A stretch of 64,000 bases of DNA. Source: Rickettsiales bacterium. GTDB taxonomy: Bacteria; Pseudomonadota; Alphaproteobacteria; Rickettsiales; Deianiraeaceae. Numbering within the stretch: position 1 is the stretch's first letter; each line of letters starts with the position of its first letter. Where the stretch lies: NCBI GenBank assembly GCA_017444095.1, contig JAFSXM010000020.1:62001-126000 (forward strand), written 5' to 3'. The position numbers were made by a program, and so were the translations under genes. This document shows positions 38,801 through 46,698 of this stretch, piece after piece. The notes under the pieces were generated by a model. It searched no databases. It was not told the origin of the DNA and saw only the letters and a list, made by a program, of their open reading frames with translations.

Positions 38801-39526
38801 AACAAACTCTCCACTACCCGGTATCATAATCATTGATTTAACAAGATTTTCCATACAATTTTCTTCTTGGAATTCTTGTGTCCTAACAATATCAAAAGTG
38901 AAATTCGGTATTGAATTGTTAAATTCTTCTAACGGAAAATCGGTGAACACCACATAACATAAGTCTCTAAAAGCTGGTATATCTGCACCGAGATAACTTT
39001 TAATTGTTTCATCTTGCGGTTGGTCTTCTGTTCCAAGATATATTTTGATTTTATATGCTGATATATTTATTGGTACTCCGTTGGCATAAATATTCTTAAT
39101 ACAATCAACTTTGCCTTTACATATTGCTATTGCAAATGATGCACGAGCATAGTATTCTGTGTATGCCTCTTCTGTGGCGGAAAATAAATGAACTTTTTGT
39201 GGATGGTAAATATTTGTTTTAACTATATCGGTTGACCAAATAATATTTCCAGCCATTCTTATTTGTCCAAAAACTTCTGGTATAACTTTGTTATATGTTG
39301 CAGTTTGTAATGATACATCCCGTAGTTCTATTGTTTCCTCTGGTGAAGTATTGCTTAAAAGCTTTTTAATATTATTAAAACTTAATCCAATAGAGCTTAA
39401 ACTTGGCAATCCAAGCGAACTTGTAATCATTCTTGTAGTGGAGTTAAATATATTGCCAAAAAAATTATTAAATAACATATCAAAATTACTTTTGATATAT
39501 TGTGGAAAATATTTTACGGAAGACAC
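35834..39526 (-). CDS. GTA gp15-like baseplate/tail protein with TIM-barrel domain
   Basis: 1230 aa. It matches the Rhodobacter-type gene-transfer-agent ORFg15 (baseplate 'megatron' or host-specificity) family. The N-terminal region has GQIRMAGNIIWSTDIV and YYARASFAIAICKGKV. The glycosidase-like GTA_TIM barrel (about 290-660) contains NAIDYIGIDAYFPLTD and KKIWFTEYGFPSVDCCTNQP. A tail-hub segment is at about 690-860, and a C-terminal region includes LLRGRFNTE. In GTA particles this protein forms the tail tip that meets the recipient cell. No other GTA head or tail gene is in the window. Instead it sits 14 bases after a VirB2-like pilin gene on the same strand. The frame is complete and looks maintained. 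Confidence 0.9.
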   Translation of the reverse strand: MSSVKYFPQYIKSNFDMLFNNFFGNIFNSTTRMITSSLGLPSLSSIGLSFNNIKKLLSNTSPEETIELRDVSLQTATYNKVIPEVFGQIRMAGNIIWSTDIVKTNIYHPQKVHLFSATEEAYTEYYARASFAIAICKGKVDCIKNIYANGVPINISAYKIKIYLGTEDQPQDETIKSYLGADIPAFRDLCYVVFTDFPLEEFNNSIPNFTFDIVRTQEFQEENCMENLVKSMIMIPGSGEFVYDTEVQKKINGKYIMGEFYKTEKDTILNKHTSSSNTDAIESLNDLCKTFPNVDYISLVVCWFCDSLNCGEAKIYPACEYHGCKVEPEEWSVAGISRNNARIVGKDAEGNIRYGGTPSDASVLRYVKEIKNRGLKVCLYPMLMVDTENKPWRGHITGKANDVYSFFNKTDGYNNFIKHYVNLLNGYIDSVIIASEMVGMTKIVDESGNYPSVNEICNLATSIKSMVGNDVKIIYAGDWSEYHHDGRGYYNLDKIWACNAIDYIGIDAYFPLTDKTTTTYDKEEIKNGWRNGEGYDFYYTDENRTTKAPLSPEWAWKNVEYFWSNYHYNPDGTKTEWVPRSKKIWFTEYGFPSVDCCTNQPNVFYSPNSFDSAFPRMSKGIMDFKAQRVAITATEEAWQNSECVERLFLYTWDARPYPYYPNLTDVWSDGSIWKYGHFLNGKAGIATLANVIKYLCYRLNLKDEDINVSKLEDDLFNGYLIDDNKSILNHLRNLAGAFNFDTYLEDGKLCFKSLKNTKTHIITENELIVDTDTGKVCFEAETIASPSIPSSVSLLFLDIEREYTTSTANANDNSKHTNSYKISVPMPLNLSQAQELAWRILTNLNTQTTSFIFELPITHLNISPLDTVSIKVDGVDYLIRVKNISIIDGTRIKIIGISMIANDNMLSSLDYSNILLDSKTNNKSSQIATTNIKLFELYNIDDSVKNDLLTIHCAVWSDDDNWQGATLYYSTDNGESYDFLSFISAESCVGKLVNISDNNNDLTANIIDTTTKIHIILTNENEKLQSITDEQFSQLKNIILVGKEIIAFRDVVKLADNEFELSYLLRGRFNTENEINNHSANEDVCLIDNDIKHIQLPLSYIGKSIQFKAVSVNDALENTGISTISITGNSLLNFETKNLDITKMKNGDIRLSFSPRKNYKINITSYQDVAIITNLVCLKIYNKQTKMLLRTINIENQNYFIYSKQMQIEDFGETILPDKIEFSAKSVVML

Positions 39527-39540
39527 ATAATTAAATTTTA

Positions 39541-40098
39541 CTATGGTGTTGTTGGTGTTGTAGGAGTAGTAGGTGTCGTTGGTGTCGTTGTAGTGGAGCT
39601 ATCATCGTAAACATTGCATCCTTCACCTGGTGCATAATCTGTATCAACGAGTTCGCATACAATATAATCATATCCGCTCATCAAAGCAACGAGCTGATAT
39701 GAGCCGTAAATGCAGACTATACCGACAAATAGTGTAATTATTTTTTTATGGTCAACTTTTCCAAGTAAAAATGAAAGTCCCATTGATATTAACACAAGAG
39801 TTACAACAATGTGTGCTATTGTGCCCGCTAATATGTTATGAAATAAACAAATTTGCCTTAAAACAAGCATTGGTTCACAACAGCCAGTTTGATATCTGTA
39901 ATAATCCATCGCTGTGGCTTGTTGTAAATTATCACCAGTTCCGTTAATACAAACAAAACCTCTTCTGCACTCATCATTTGAGTTGCAACGAAGCAATGAA
40001 TAGTCAATTGCATAAGAATTGCTTGTTTTTATTGAAAAAATAAATAAGAGATACAAAAATAGAAAAATTATTTTGTTTTTTCGACAAACTACTTTCAC
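39541..40098 (-). CDS. VirB2-like pilin with Cys-rich ectodomain and Thr-Pro tail
   Basis: 185 aa with a GTG start. A signal peptide (about 1-29, ending SNSYA) is followed by a Cys-rich segment, CNSNDECRRGFVCINGTG, with further CC and C. Two hydrophobic helices separated by LLGKVDHKK follow, the VirB2/TrbC pilin pattern. The tail is TTTTPTTPTTPTTPTTP, a likely surface-exposed Pro/Thr repeat. It shares its whole layout with the protein at 56720-57430, including [LI]C..xN, the F.LGKV turn and the C-x5-C-x5/7-C ectodomain. VirB2 forms the pilus of type IV secretion systems, and Rickettsiales carry several divergent VirB2 copies. The GTA-like gene starts 14 bases downstream, so the two are probably one transcript. 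Confidence 0.75.
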   Translation of the reverse strand: MKVVCRKNKIIFLFLYLLFIFSIKTSNSYAIDYSLLRCNSNDECRRGFVCINGTGDNLQQATAMDYYRYQTGCCEPMLVLRQICLFHNILAGTIAHIVVTLVLISMGLSFLLGKVDHKKIITLFVGIVCIYGSYQLVALMSGYDYIVCELVDTDYAPGEGCNVYDDSSTTTTPTTPTTPTTPTTP

Positions 40099-40233
40099 AA
40101 TAAAATATATTTATACAATCATTAAGACAAATATAAAAATCAATTCACTTTTATTGGTTTTATCCATTAAGATGGTTTGTGAATTTATTGACTTTTATTT
40201 GTTATGACGGCATTATTGATGTGATGATTTAAT

Positions 40234-41016
40234 ATGTCTATACGGATTTATTCAAAAGAGGACTTTGAAAAAATGAAAGTTGCTGGGCGATTGACGGCAA
40301 GTATTTTAAATAAGCTTGATGATTTTATTAAAGCTGGAACAACAACACAGGAGATTGATGATTTTTGTGCGGAAGAAATAAAAAAAGGAGGTGGTATTTC
40401 TGCCTGTTTGGGATATGAGGGATACCCAAAAAATGTATGTACCTCTATCAATGAGGTTGTTTGCCATGGAATTCCAGATGATATACCGCTGAAAGATGGA
40501 GATATTATAAATGTAGACATTACAACAATTGTTGATGGGTATTATGGAGATGCGAGCAAGATGTATATGGTTGGTGAAAGTTTTAACAAAGGAGAGAAGG
40601 AAAAAGAAAAAAAGCTCGTGCAAGTTTGCAAAGAGTGCTTAAAAATTGGCATTCAATGTTGTAAGCCAAATGTTAGTATTTTGGAGATTGGTAAAAGGAT
40701 ACAGCAATATGCTGAAAAAAATGGTTTTTCGGTTGTTCGTGATTATTGCGGACACGGCTGTGGAAAGGTTTTTCACGATAAACCAACAGTATTACATTAT
40801 TTGCCTCAATCAATATTGGAAAGAAAGATGTTTGATATAAAAATGAAACCCGGTATGATTTTTACTATTGAACCAATGATAAATATGGGTGGATGGCAAC
40901 TTTGGGTTGATAAAAAAGACGGCTGGACTGCAAGAACGAACGATGGTTTGCCATCGGCACAATGGGAACACACGATTGGCATTACGGAAAGCGGATGTGT
41001 TGTGTTTACGAAATAG
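40234..41016 (+). CDS. map: type I methionine aminopeptidase
   Basis: 260 aa. It removes the initiator methionine from nascent proteins. Metal ligands are visible in order: Asp in INVDITTIVDGYYGDASKM (two Asp), His in GHGCGKVFHDKP, Glu in FTIEPMIN and Glu in WEHTIGIT. The substrate-pocket HGIP segment (VCHGIPDDIPL) is also present. Length is normal for bacterial type I enzymes. The ATG has no Shine-Dalgarno sequence. It stands alone between a divergent pilin gene and a convergent orphan. Confidence 0.97.
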   Translation: MSIRIYSKEDFEKMKVAGRLTASILNKLDDFIKAGTTTQEIDDFCAEEIKKGGGISACLGYEGYPKNVCTSINEVVCHGIPDDIPLKDGDIINVDITTIVDGYYGDASKMYMVGESFNKGEKEKEKKLVQVCKECLKIGIQCCKPNVSILEIGKRIQQYAEKNGFSVVRDYCGHGCGKVFHDKPTVLHYLPQSILERKMFDIKMKPGMIFTIEPMINMGGWQLWVDKKDGWTARTNDGLPSAQWEHTIGITESGCVVFTK

Positions 41017-41056
41017 AATATAGTTAATTTATTTCTTAATCTTCATTATTGATTAT

Positions 41057-42046
41057 TCATGTATTCTTGTTGTCGAGTACATAGTCTTTTGCATTTGGAT
41101 CGAGTTTTTCGATACATGATTTTGTGAGTTTTCGCATTTTTTTTTTGTACCACTCGCCTGTTGTGTAGTATAATGATTGTTTATTACATCTTCTTGCCAT
41201 ATTTTCCTGAACCCCTCTATTGTGTCGTGCTAAAAACTTTGGATTGAATGTTTGGTTTACTTCTTCGACAAAATCTATTTGATTGTAATTGTTTGGATTG
41301 GCTGTTATTTGTTTTCCTTCTTTCCTGTTGCCATCTTCAGTATTGTTGTCTTTATTAATCATGATTTTGTTGCCATTTCCTTCTTTCTGGTCGCCATTTT
41401 CAGTGTTGATGCCGATTTCTTTGCTGTTGTCGGTATTGTTGATGTCTTTATAATTTTCGTTGTTGTTGTTGATGATGTTATCTTCTTCTCTGGGTTTATT
41501 GTTGTTGATTTTGCTTGTGTTGTTGAGGTTGAAGTTGTTGTTTATGCTTTGGTTGATGTTATTGGTGTTGATGGTGATTTTGTTGCTTTCTGGATTAATG
41601 CTGTATTTGTTTATGTTTTCATTTTCTTTGAAGTTGATGTTTTTGTTTAAGTAGGTATTGTTGACGTCTTGGTTGATGTTTAAGCCGTTGATGTCGTCAT
41701 TAATGTTGTTTTTGGTTTGGTTGAGGTTGTTGTTTTTATATTTGTTTAAGCTGTTGTTGATGATGTTGTTTTTGTTGAGGTTGTATTCGTAGTTGCTGTT
41801 TTCTTCTTTCTTGTCGTCATTTTTAGTGTTGTCGAGGTTGCTTTCATTTTCTTTGATGTTGTTGTTTTCGTTTTCGTTTTGGTTGATGTTGTTGCTTTCG
41901 TTGACGATGTAGTTGTTGATGTTGAAGTTGGTATCCATCACTCTGTTATCAAGAAATGTTGTTTCAATTTTTTGTTCTTCTGTAGTGTCTTGTTTAAAAC
42001 ATTTACAACTCCATATATTGTCACATATATTTTTTAGAGTTTCCAT
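41057..42046 (-). CDS. extremely Asn-rich orphan with N-terminal Cys cluster
   Basis: 329 aa. The N-terminus METLKNICDNIWSCKCF has cysteines at 8, 14 and 16, in the style of the 3530-4636 orphan. Residues of about 40-250 are low complexity dominated by Asn, with Lys, Glu, Asp and Ile, and include an internal near-repeat (NGDQKEGNGNKIMINKDNNT then EDGNRKEGK). The C-terminal 70 residues are basic and more ordered (RHNRGVQENMARRCNKQSLY). There is no signal peptide. A T9 tract lies upstream on its strand. The composition resembles disordered effectors or prion-like proteins, but no function is assigned. The Val-rich frames on the opposite strand are shadows of this bias. Confidence 0.7.
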   Translation of the reverse strand: METLKNICDNIWSCKCFKQDTTEEQKIETTFLDNRVMDTNFNINNYIVNESNNINQNENENNNIKENESNLDNTKNDDKKEENSNYEYNLNKNNIINNSLNKYKNNNLNQTKNNINDDINGLNINQDVNNTYLNKNINFKENENINKYSINPESNKITINTNNINQSINNNFNLNNTSKINNNKPREEDNIINNNNENYKDINNTDNSKEIGINTENGDQKEGNGNKIMINKDNNTEDGNRKEGKQITANPNNYNQIDFVEEVNQTFNPKFLARHNRGVQENMARRCNKQSLYYTTGEWYKKKMRKLTKSCIEKLDPNAKDYVLDNKNT

Positions 42047-42057
42047 ATACTTAAGTC

Positions 42058-42076
42058 TTGCAAATTATTTTTGCAA
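42058..42076. promoter_or_regulatory. palindrome between divergent orphan and SRP RNA
   Basis: TTGCAAA-ttatt-TTTGCAA has perfect seven-base arms. It lies in the short gap between the divergent starts of the Asn-rich orphan (ATG at 42046) and the SRP RNA. It could be a dimeric regulator site or overlap the promoters of both. The position is the only evidence for function. Confidence 0.3.
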
Positions 42077-42093
42077 AAAAAAATGCTTGTGTC

Positions 42094-42175
42094 AAGCACG
42101 ATGGATGTATGGTATTTAAAACCGGTCAGGACGGAATGTAGCAGCTGTAATGATACCAGCAGGTCATCGTGTCTC
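42094..42175 (+). ncRNA. ffs: signal recognition particle RNA (small, 4.5S type)
   Basis: The conserved domain IV is visible as GGTCAGG (42124-42130), then a cGGAATg loop and AGCAGC (42140-42145), the Ffh-binding internal loops. Outer helices pair GCACGATG (42096-42103) with CATCGTGT (42165-42172), and GGTAT (42111-42115) with ATACC (42153-42157), separated by a symmetrical 7/7 internal loop. A T7 tract (42176-42182) ends the transcript. The apical loop reads GGAAT closed by C-G, one base longer than the common GGAA tetraloop. The ends are estimates. With Ffh and FtsY this RNA targets membrane proteins to the translocon. Confidence 0.88.
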
Positions 42176-42186
42176 TTTTTTTGTTT

Positions 42187-42840
42187 ATGTGGAAAAGCAT
42201 TTTAGAGACATTAAAGGATGTTGGTAAGGTGATTTATAATTTTATCAAAAGTATCGCGATGTTTCTTAGTGCAGTAGGGAAGGGTATTTATACTTGCATT
42301 AAGTATGTCGTATCTATTGTAAAAGGTTTTTTTATTTTTATCAAAAGTATTATTGATTTTTTTTACAAACTTGTCTTTATATTATTTGTTTGTGTCGTTG
42401 GTGTTGTGATATACAAGATATATAACAATGCATCAGATATAAACAAAAAGCTTGATGATGTTAAATCAAATATCCAATCTATTCTTAGTTTTACAAATAA
42501 GAGCAATGAATTATTAAACAATATAAATAGTTTGTCGTTGTTAAATGGTGATAAAAAAAATAATAATGTTAAAAATGACACTACAGCTACAAAAAATAAT
42601 GATAAACAAAATGTTGAAGATGTTGCTAAAAATGACAATTCAAAAAAGAAAGACAATGGTAGTGAGATAAATAAAAATAACAATAATATAGATACGAATA
42701 TCACAAATAAAGAAACAAAACAAGATGTTAAGAATGAGGCAGATGAAAAAGTATTAAAACAACAACAGCAAGAAGATAAGAAAGGTATAAAGCAATACTT
42801 TACCGGAGCATTAAAAAAAATCAAAGATTGGATGAATTAA
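42187..42840 (+). CDS. orphan protein with repeated amphipathic membrane segments
   Basis: 217 aa from the ATG at 42187; an earlier GTG (42169) lies inside the SRP RNA. The first roughly 75 residues are a run of hydrophobic and Lys-spaced segments (KVIYNFIKSIAMFLSAVGKG, then YTCIKYVVSIVKGFFIFIKS) with an FIKS motif repeated about every 30 residues, ending in one strong membrane helix (VFILFVCVVGVVIYKI). The remainder is Asn/Lys/Asp-rich and probably disordered, with a basic amphipathic end. The family is unknown. It begins five bases after the SRP RNA terminator tract, so it is either read through from it or uses a promoter within it. Confidence 0.65.
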   Translation: MWKSILETLKDVGKVIYNFIKSIAMFLSAVGKGIYTCIKYVVSIVKGFFIFIKSIIDFFYKLVFILFVCVVGVVIYKIYNNASDINKKLDDVKSNIQSILSFTNKSNELLNNINSLSLLNGDKKNNNVKNDTTATKNNDKQNVEDVAKNDNSKKKDNGSEINKNNNNIDTNITNKETKQDVKNEADEKVLKQQQQEDKKGIKQYFTGALKKIKDWMN

Positions 42841-42881
42841 AAATTACATCCAAGCTTAATTTTTAAAAAATATTCAATTAT

Positions 42882-44429
42882 TTAAGCTTCAATCTCTTCA
42901 TAATCATCAGCTCCATTATCATTGAATAAAATATCGCACATATCTCTAAAATATTCAAGTGTTTGTATAGTTTTGTATTTTAATACACTTTCTTTATACA
43001 CTTCTGTAATAAATGTTTTTCTATCCATTTCTTTACCTTTATTTAGTACATCCAGCATAGCTTCCAATGCTTTAATAATGATAGAACCGCTGTATTGATC
43101 CATTGCGAAGTAAGATAAACCTGCTTCTCTAATTTTTTTGACAATATTTTTATCTCTTAATTTCGCAACAAAGCTGTTTGATTTGGAACCTTCATCTTCG
43201 TCTGCCTCAATACCTTCCAACTTATCATAAATATCTTGATAAACTCTTGAACGGCTAAGTGGAGCAATTGTGATTGACATACTTTTTTGTGAAATGTCAG
43301 CTGTTAAATTGTTTTCAATAGTTGATAATTTTGTTCTCAATGAAGTAATACTTTCCGCTGATGGTAATTCATTGGCATCTATTTTTGGCATAAGCTCTGT
43401 ATGTCTCAATAAAATACCATAATGATACAATCCACCCCTTTGAATAATCGTTTGCATTCTATCGTAATAATCATCTGCTGTTTCAAGTCCATAAGCATCT
43501 TTTACATATAAAATTGATGTATTTAACTTTTCTCCAAGATAATTCATCATCATCGTATGAATTTCTACAACATGTTGTATCTTCATTTGTTTAACAAAAG
43601 AAGCAATCATTTCCCCTGTAATTTCTTCACTTGCTTCAATTACTTTACAAGCTACCGATGGACCAATTGCAACCCAATCAAAAAATGCCTGTCCAATATC
43701 TGCTTTTTTATTTATTAAATTATTGATTTGTGTTAAGCTTTCTCTTTTGTTGCCTTTATCTAAATAATCAGCCATAATGTCTCTTAAATTGTTGAAATTG
43801 ACATTTACAGCATCTGGTACTTCCGGAGTAATTCCATTTTTTGTTGCCAAGAAAGCTAACATTTGTTTTAAATTATCAACAATGCAGTCCATATATTTTT
43901 GATTATCTTTTGTTGTGATGTATAATTCTGACAAACAAGACATCAAAACAGATGCAACCGCTGGTCTTTTTCTCATTATTTTTACTATATCTTTTGCTCT
44001 TTCAAAATCTCTTGTAATAAATTTTCTCACTACATTATGTTGAGAGAACATAATTACACAAGCGAGTGTTTCATAAAGGTCTGTTGTTTTTGTGCTTTCA
44101 GGGTCTTCTTCATTTAATGATTTAAAAACTGAATATAGTTGCTCCATTAGTTTTATCAATGCATTTTCTCCATTTCTGTTTTCATAATAGCTCATAATCA
44201 TAAAACCACAATGCGATGGAATTTTATTACCACTATCAACGACTGGTTTTAAATCTTCATAACTTGGATCATCGGCCACACCAGATGCAGATTCGTCGAA
44301 TTCATCAACGAACACCATTAGCTCCTTGATGTCTTTGTCTGTCAAGCCGTAATATTTTTTCTGTAAGTCAGCAATTTGTTTTTCTGACATTGTATTTACA
44401 TTTTTTTCCTCTTTAACTGCCTCTGCCAT
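42882..44429 (-). CDS. uncharacterised 515-aa helical cytoplasmic protein
   Basis: Not recognised. 515 aa, no signal peptide or membrane helix, well-mixed composition and less Asn-rich than the orphan group, so it reads like a conserved, well-expressed protein. It is almost entirely helical with regular amphipathic helices (DLYETLACVIMFSQHNVVRK; VASVLMSCLSELYITTKDNQ), possibly HEAT- or TPR-like stacking. The start MAEAVKEEKNVNTMS and the acidic tail NDNGADDYEEIEA are both exposed-looking. It lies 80 bases downstream of tilS on the same strand. Conserved lineage-specific protein is as far as I can go. Confidence 0.78.
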   Translation of the reverse strand: MAEAVKEEKNVNTMSEKQIADLQKKYYGLTDKDIKELMVFVDEFDESASGVADDPSYEDLKPVVDSGNKIPSHCGFMIMSYYENRNGENALIKLMEQLYSVFKSLNEEDPESTKTTDLYETLACVIMFSQHNVVRKFITRDFERAKDIVKIMRKRPAVASVLMSCLSELYITTKDNQKYMDCIVDNLKQMLAFLATKNGITPEVPDAVNVNFNNLRDIMADYLDKGNKRESLTQINNLINKKADIGQAFFDWVAIGPSVACKVIEASEEITGEMIASFVKQMKIQHVVEIHTMMMNYLGEKLNTSILYVKDAYGLETADDYYDRMQTIIQRGGLYHYGILLRHTELMPKIDANELPSAESITSLRTKLSTIENNLTADISQKSMSITIAPLSRSRVYQDIYDKLEGIEADEDEGSKSNSFVAKLRDKNIVKKIREAGLSYFAMDQYSGSIIIKALEAMLDVLNKGKEMDRKTFITEVYKESVLKYKTIQTLEYFRDMCDILFNDNGADDYEEIEA

Positions 44430-44509
44430 ATAGAAAATAATTAAAATCTTAACATTATGTTAATATTTTTTTTCCTTAAAACAAGATTTTTTTTATTATT
44501 TACGATTTT

Positions 44510-45514
44510 TTATCTTAATGTTGATATTGTAATGCTATTATGTTGCATTGCAATAACACAATTCGCAATAGTTCTTTTAAAACTTTTTCTATTATGAATA
44601 TCAAAAATAATATTTTCTATTTGATATAGACGAGGCTTATATGTTTTTTTGGATAATTTCATAATAAATCTCGTCAACAAGCTTTTTTGTAAATATTGAG
44701 TGAGGTTTAAAAAATCATTCCGTTTAAATGATACAGAAGATATATGGCCTTGTTTGTCTATGTTGTAGGATGCTATATTGTCTTCTGTTTGTTTAATTAA
44801 AACATCAATAGTTTCGCGAGCATCTTGTAAAATTGATATTGTTTGACATATTCTTTTATTTAAAAGTTGTTTATCTTCCATTTGTTCTAATAAATATCTA
44901 ATTTTATTTCGTTTGTATTTTGTATCTTTATTACTTGCATCTTCGCACCAAGAAATGTTTTTACTTGTTAAATAATTGACACAATCTTGTTTTGTTAGGT
45001 TTAACATTGGTCTTATAATTTTAATGTTATCTATTTTTTTTAAATACGGCATACTGCATAACCCATCCAACCCACTTCCACGGACAAGGTTTAGTAAAAA
45101 TGTCTCAACTTGGTCGTCAATATGATGACCGATACATAAATATTTGATATTATTTTCTCTACAAGTTTCCAATAACAACCTATATCTTGCATTTCTTGCC
45201 TCATTTTCAAGGTTTTTATTAACATTACCATCCCATTCTTTAACTATGTATTTTATATTATATTTACTAATTGTTTTTATAGTTTGCTGAATTTCTTTTT
45301 TTGCCTCTACTCGTAAATTATGGTTCACCAATATGGCTAAAACATCATAATTTAATTGATGCAGTGCTATTGTTAACGCCAAACTATCGCTCCCACCCGA
45401 TAAAGCAACCGCAAGATGTATGTGCTTATTTTTACAACCATCAGTTACGCCATCTATCTTTAATAGATTTATTAAATTGTGATTTATTATTTTTTCAAAG
45501 TCCATTTTTTCCAT
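44510..45514 (-). CDS. tilS: tRNA(Ile)-lysidine synthase TilS
   Basis: 334 aa. The PP-loop ATP motif ALSGGSDSLAL is at residues 37-47 (SGGSDS at 39-44). Other family segments are VNHNLRVEAKKE, LCIGHHIDDQVETFLLNLVRGSG and IIRPMLNLTKQD. It converts C34 of tRNA-Ile(CAU) to lysidine so that AUA is read as isoleucine, essential in an AT-rich genome that uses AUA heavily. It has the short C-terminus common in reduced alphaproteobacteria and lacks the full C-terminal domains of E. coli TilS. Confidence 0.95.
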   Translation of the reverse strand: MEKMDFEKIINHNLINLLKIDGVTDGCKNKHIHLAVALSGGSDSLALTIALHQLNYDVLAILVNHNLRVEAKKEIQQTIKTISKYNIKYIVKEWDGNVNKNLENEARNARYRLLLETCRENNIKYLCIGHHIDDQVETFLLNLVRGSGLDGLCSMPYLKKIDNIKIIRPMLNLTKQDCVNYLTSKNISWCEDASNKDTKYKRNKIRYLLEQMEDKQLLNKRICQTISILQDARETIDVLIKQTEDNIASYNIDKQGHISSVSFKRNDFLNLTQYLQKSLLTRFIMKLSKKTYKPRLYQIENIIFDIHNRKSFKRTIANCVIAMQHNSITISTLR

Positions 45515-45605
45515 TTTATTTATTTATTCTTTTAATATTTAAGTGATTTTTATGTTAAATTAAAAGCAATTATTTAAATATCTTGACAATTTAAAAGCCA
45601 TCATA

Positions 45606-45620
45606 AGCAATAATATTGCT
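45606..45620. promoter_or_regulatory. 15-bp palindrome before the pseudopilin-like gene
   Basis: agcaata-a-tattgct is a perfect seven-base-arm palindrome ending seven bases before the GTG start. A TTGACA lies at 45583-45588, but spacing to the nearest -10-like sequence (taatat, 45611) is too long (22). It could act as an operator or as an mRNA hairpin at the start site. Confidence 0.3.
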
Positions 45621-45626
45621 ATCATT

Positions 45627-46625
45627 GTGAATAATTTGTATTGTTTAATCAAAAAATCATTTTCTTTAATAGAAGTTTCAATTTATCTTTCCATTGTAGG
45701 AATTTTAACAATTACTGCCATTACTGGCAAAGAACTTTATGAAGAGGCAAAAATGCAAAAAGTTATAGAGGATTTGCAATTTTATGAAAACGGAATGCTT
45801 GAATTTATAAAACGATATGGTGCTTGGCCTGGTGCTATAACAAAACAAAGATGTTTAAAATTTCCTGAATTTTCGCAATATTGTTTAACGGCCAATGTTG
45901 GTGATGCAACTGGTAGTGGTAGTGGTGTTAGTGCAAGAATTACTTGTTTAAGAGGTGATGATACGAATACCACAATCAATCGTTTTGTCAAAGCCCCACT
46001 TCATTTATCTGCCATTGGTGGTTTAATCAATATTATAAACTACGGCAGGTATTTAAAAACATCTGGTATTATGCCGAAAAGAGTTAAACTTGGGTTGGAT
46101 AGTGGTTTTAACGAAACAATAAAAGAAAATTGGTTTTCAACCAAAAGTAATGATATGAACTATTTTTTACCAAAAGTTGAAGGTGTAGATGATACATATA
46201 TGCTATATTTATATGGAACATCTAATCACGGATGGTTAACACAATCAAGAGGTTGTAATACTTGTATGGGTGCATATTCTTTTGCAAATCACATCAATGC
46301 CACAAGTTGTATGTTTCAATCGCACGGCTATTTGTTGATATTATTTACAACTATGTATAAGCGAGATGGTTTTCATGCTTTTAGTGCAAAAATGATGCAC
46401 GATATTGATGTGAAAATCGACGATGGATTGCCACGAAATGGAAAAATCATTGGCTATGGTGAGAAAATTGGGGATTGCGATGATGGCACTGCTTATTATC
46501 CGGCTTCAAATGCAAATAGCATAGAACAGAATAAAACAATTTCATATTTAAACACGAAAGACAGAGAGAAAGGATGTCAACTCGTCTATCAGCCATCTAT
46601 TAAATATTCTGGATATTTATATTAA
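45627..46625 (+). CDS. type IV pilin/pseudopilin-like protein
   Basis: 332 aa from a GTG start. The N-terminus MNNLYCLIKKSFSLIEVSIY is a class III (prepilin) signal: a short basic leader, then FSLIE with the invariant Glu at +5, and a hydrophobic helix (YLSIVGILTITAITG). The residue before the cleavage point is Ser instead of the usual Gly. The long periplasmic domain has several cysteines (TKQRCLKFPEFSQYCL; QSRGCNTCMG) likely to pair in disulfides. No pil or gsp genes are adjacent. It may belong to a dispersed type II secretion or type IV pilus system, or to a lineage-specific surface protein family. Confidence 0.8.
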   Translation: MNNLYCLIKKSFSLIEVSIYLSIVGILTITAITGKELYEEAKMQKVIEDLQFYENGMLEFIKRYGAWPGAITKQRCLKFPEFSQYCLTANVGDATGSGSGVSARITCLRGDDTNTTINRFVKAPLHLSAIGGLINIINYGRYLKTSGIMPKRVKLGLDSGFNETIKENWFSTKSNDMNYFLPKVEGVDDTYMLYLYGTSNHGWLTQSRGCNTCMGAYSFANHINATSCMFQSHGYLLILFTTMYKRDGFHAFSAKMMHDIDVKIDDGLPRNGKIIGYGEKIGDCDDGTAYYPASNANSIEQNKTISYLNTKDREKGCQLVYQPSIKYSGYLY

Positions 46626-46698
46626 GTCTTAAGTCAATGTGAATTTTGATAACATTTGATTATTATTTTGAAGTTTATAACATAATTATCGTTCTAAT

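Noticed and set aside
35834..39526. Integrated prophage
   Set aside because: Only one phage-like gene (GTA gp15) is present. No integrase, terminase, capsid, attachment repeats or tRNA-adjacent boundary is visible.
41252..41650. Val/Phe-rich open frames on the plus strand opposite the Asn-rich orphan
   Set aside because: Antisense of Asn codons (aat/aac give att/gtt) automatically yields Ile/Val frames. They lack a start context and domain features.
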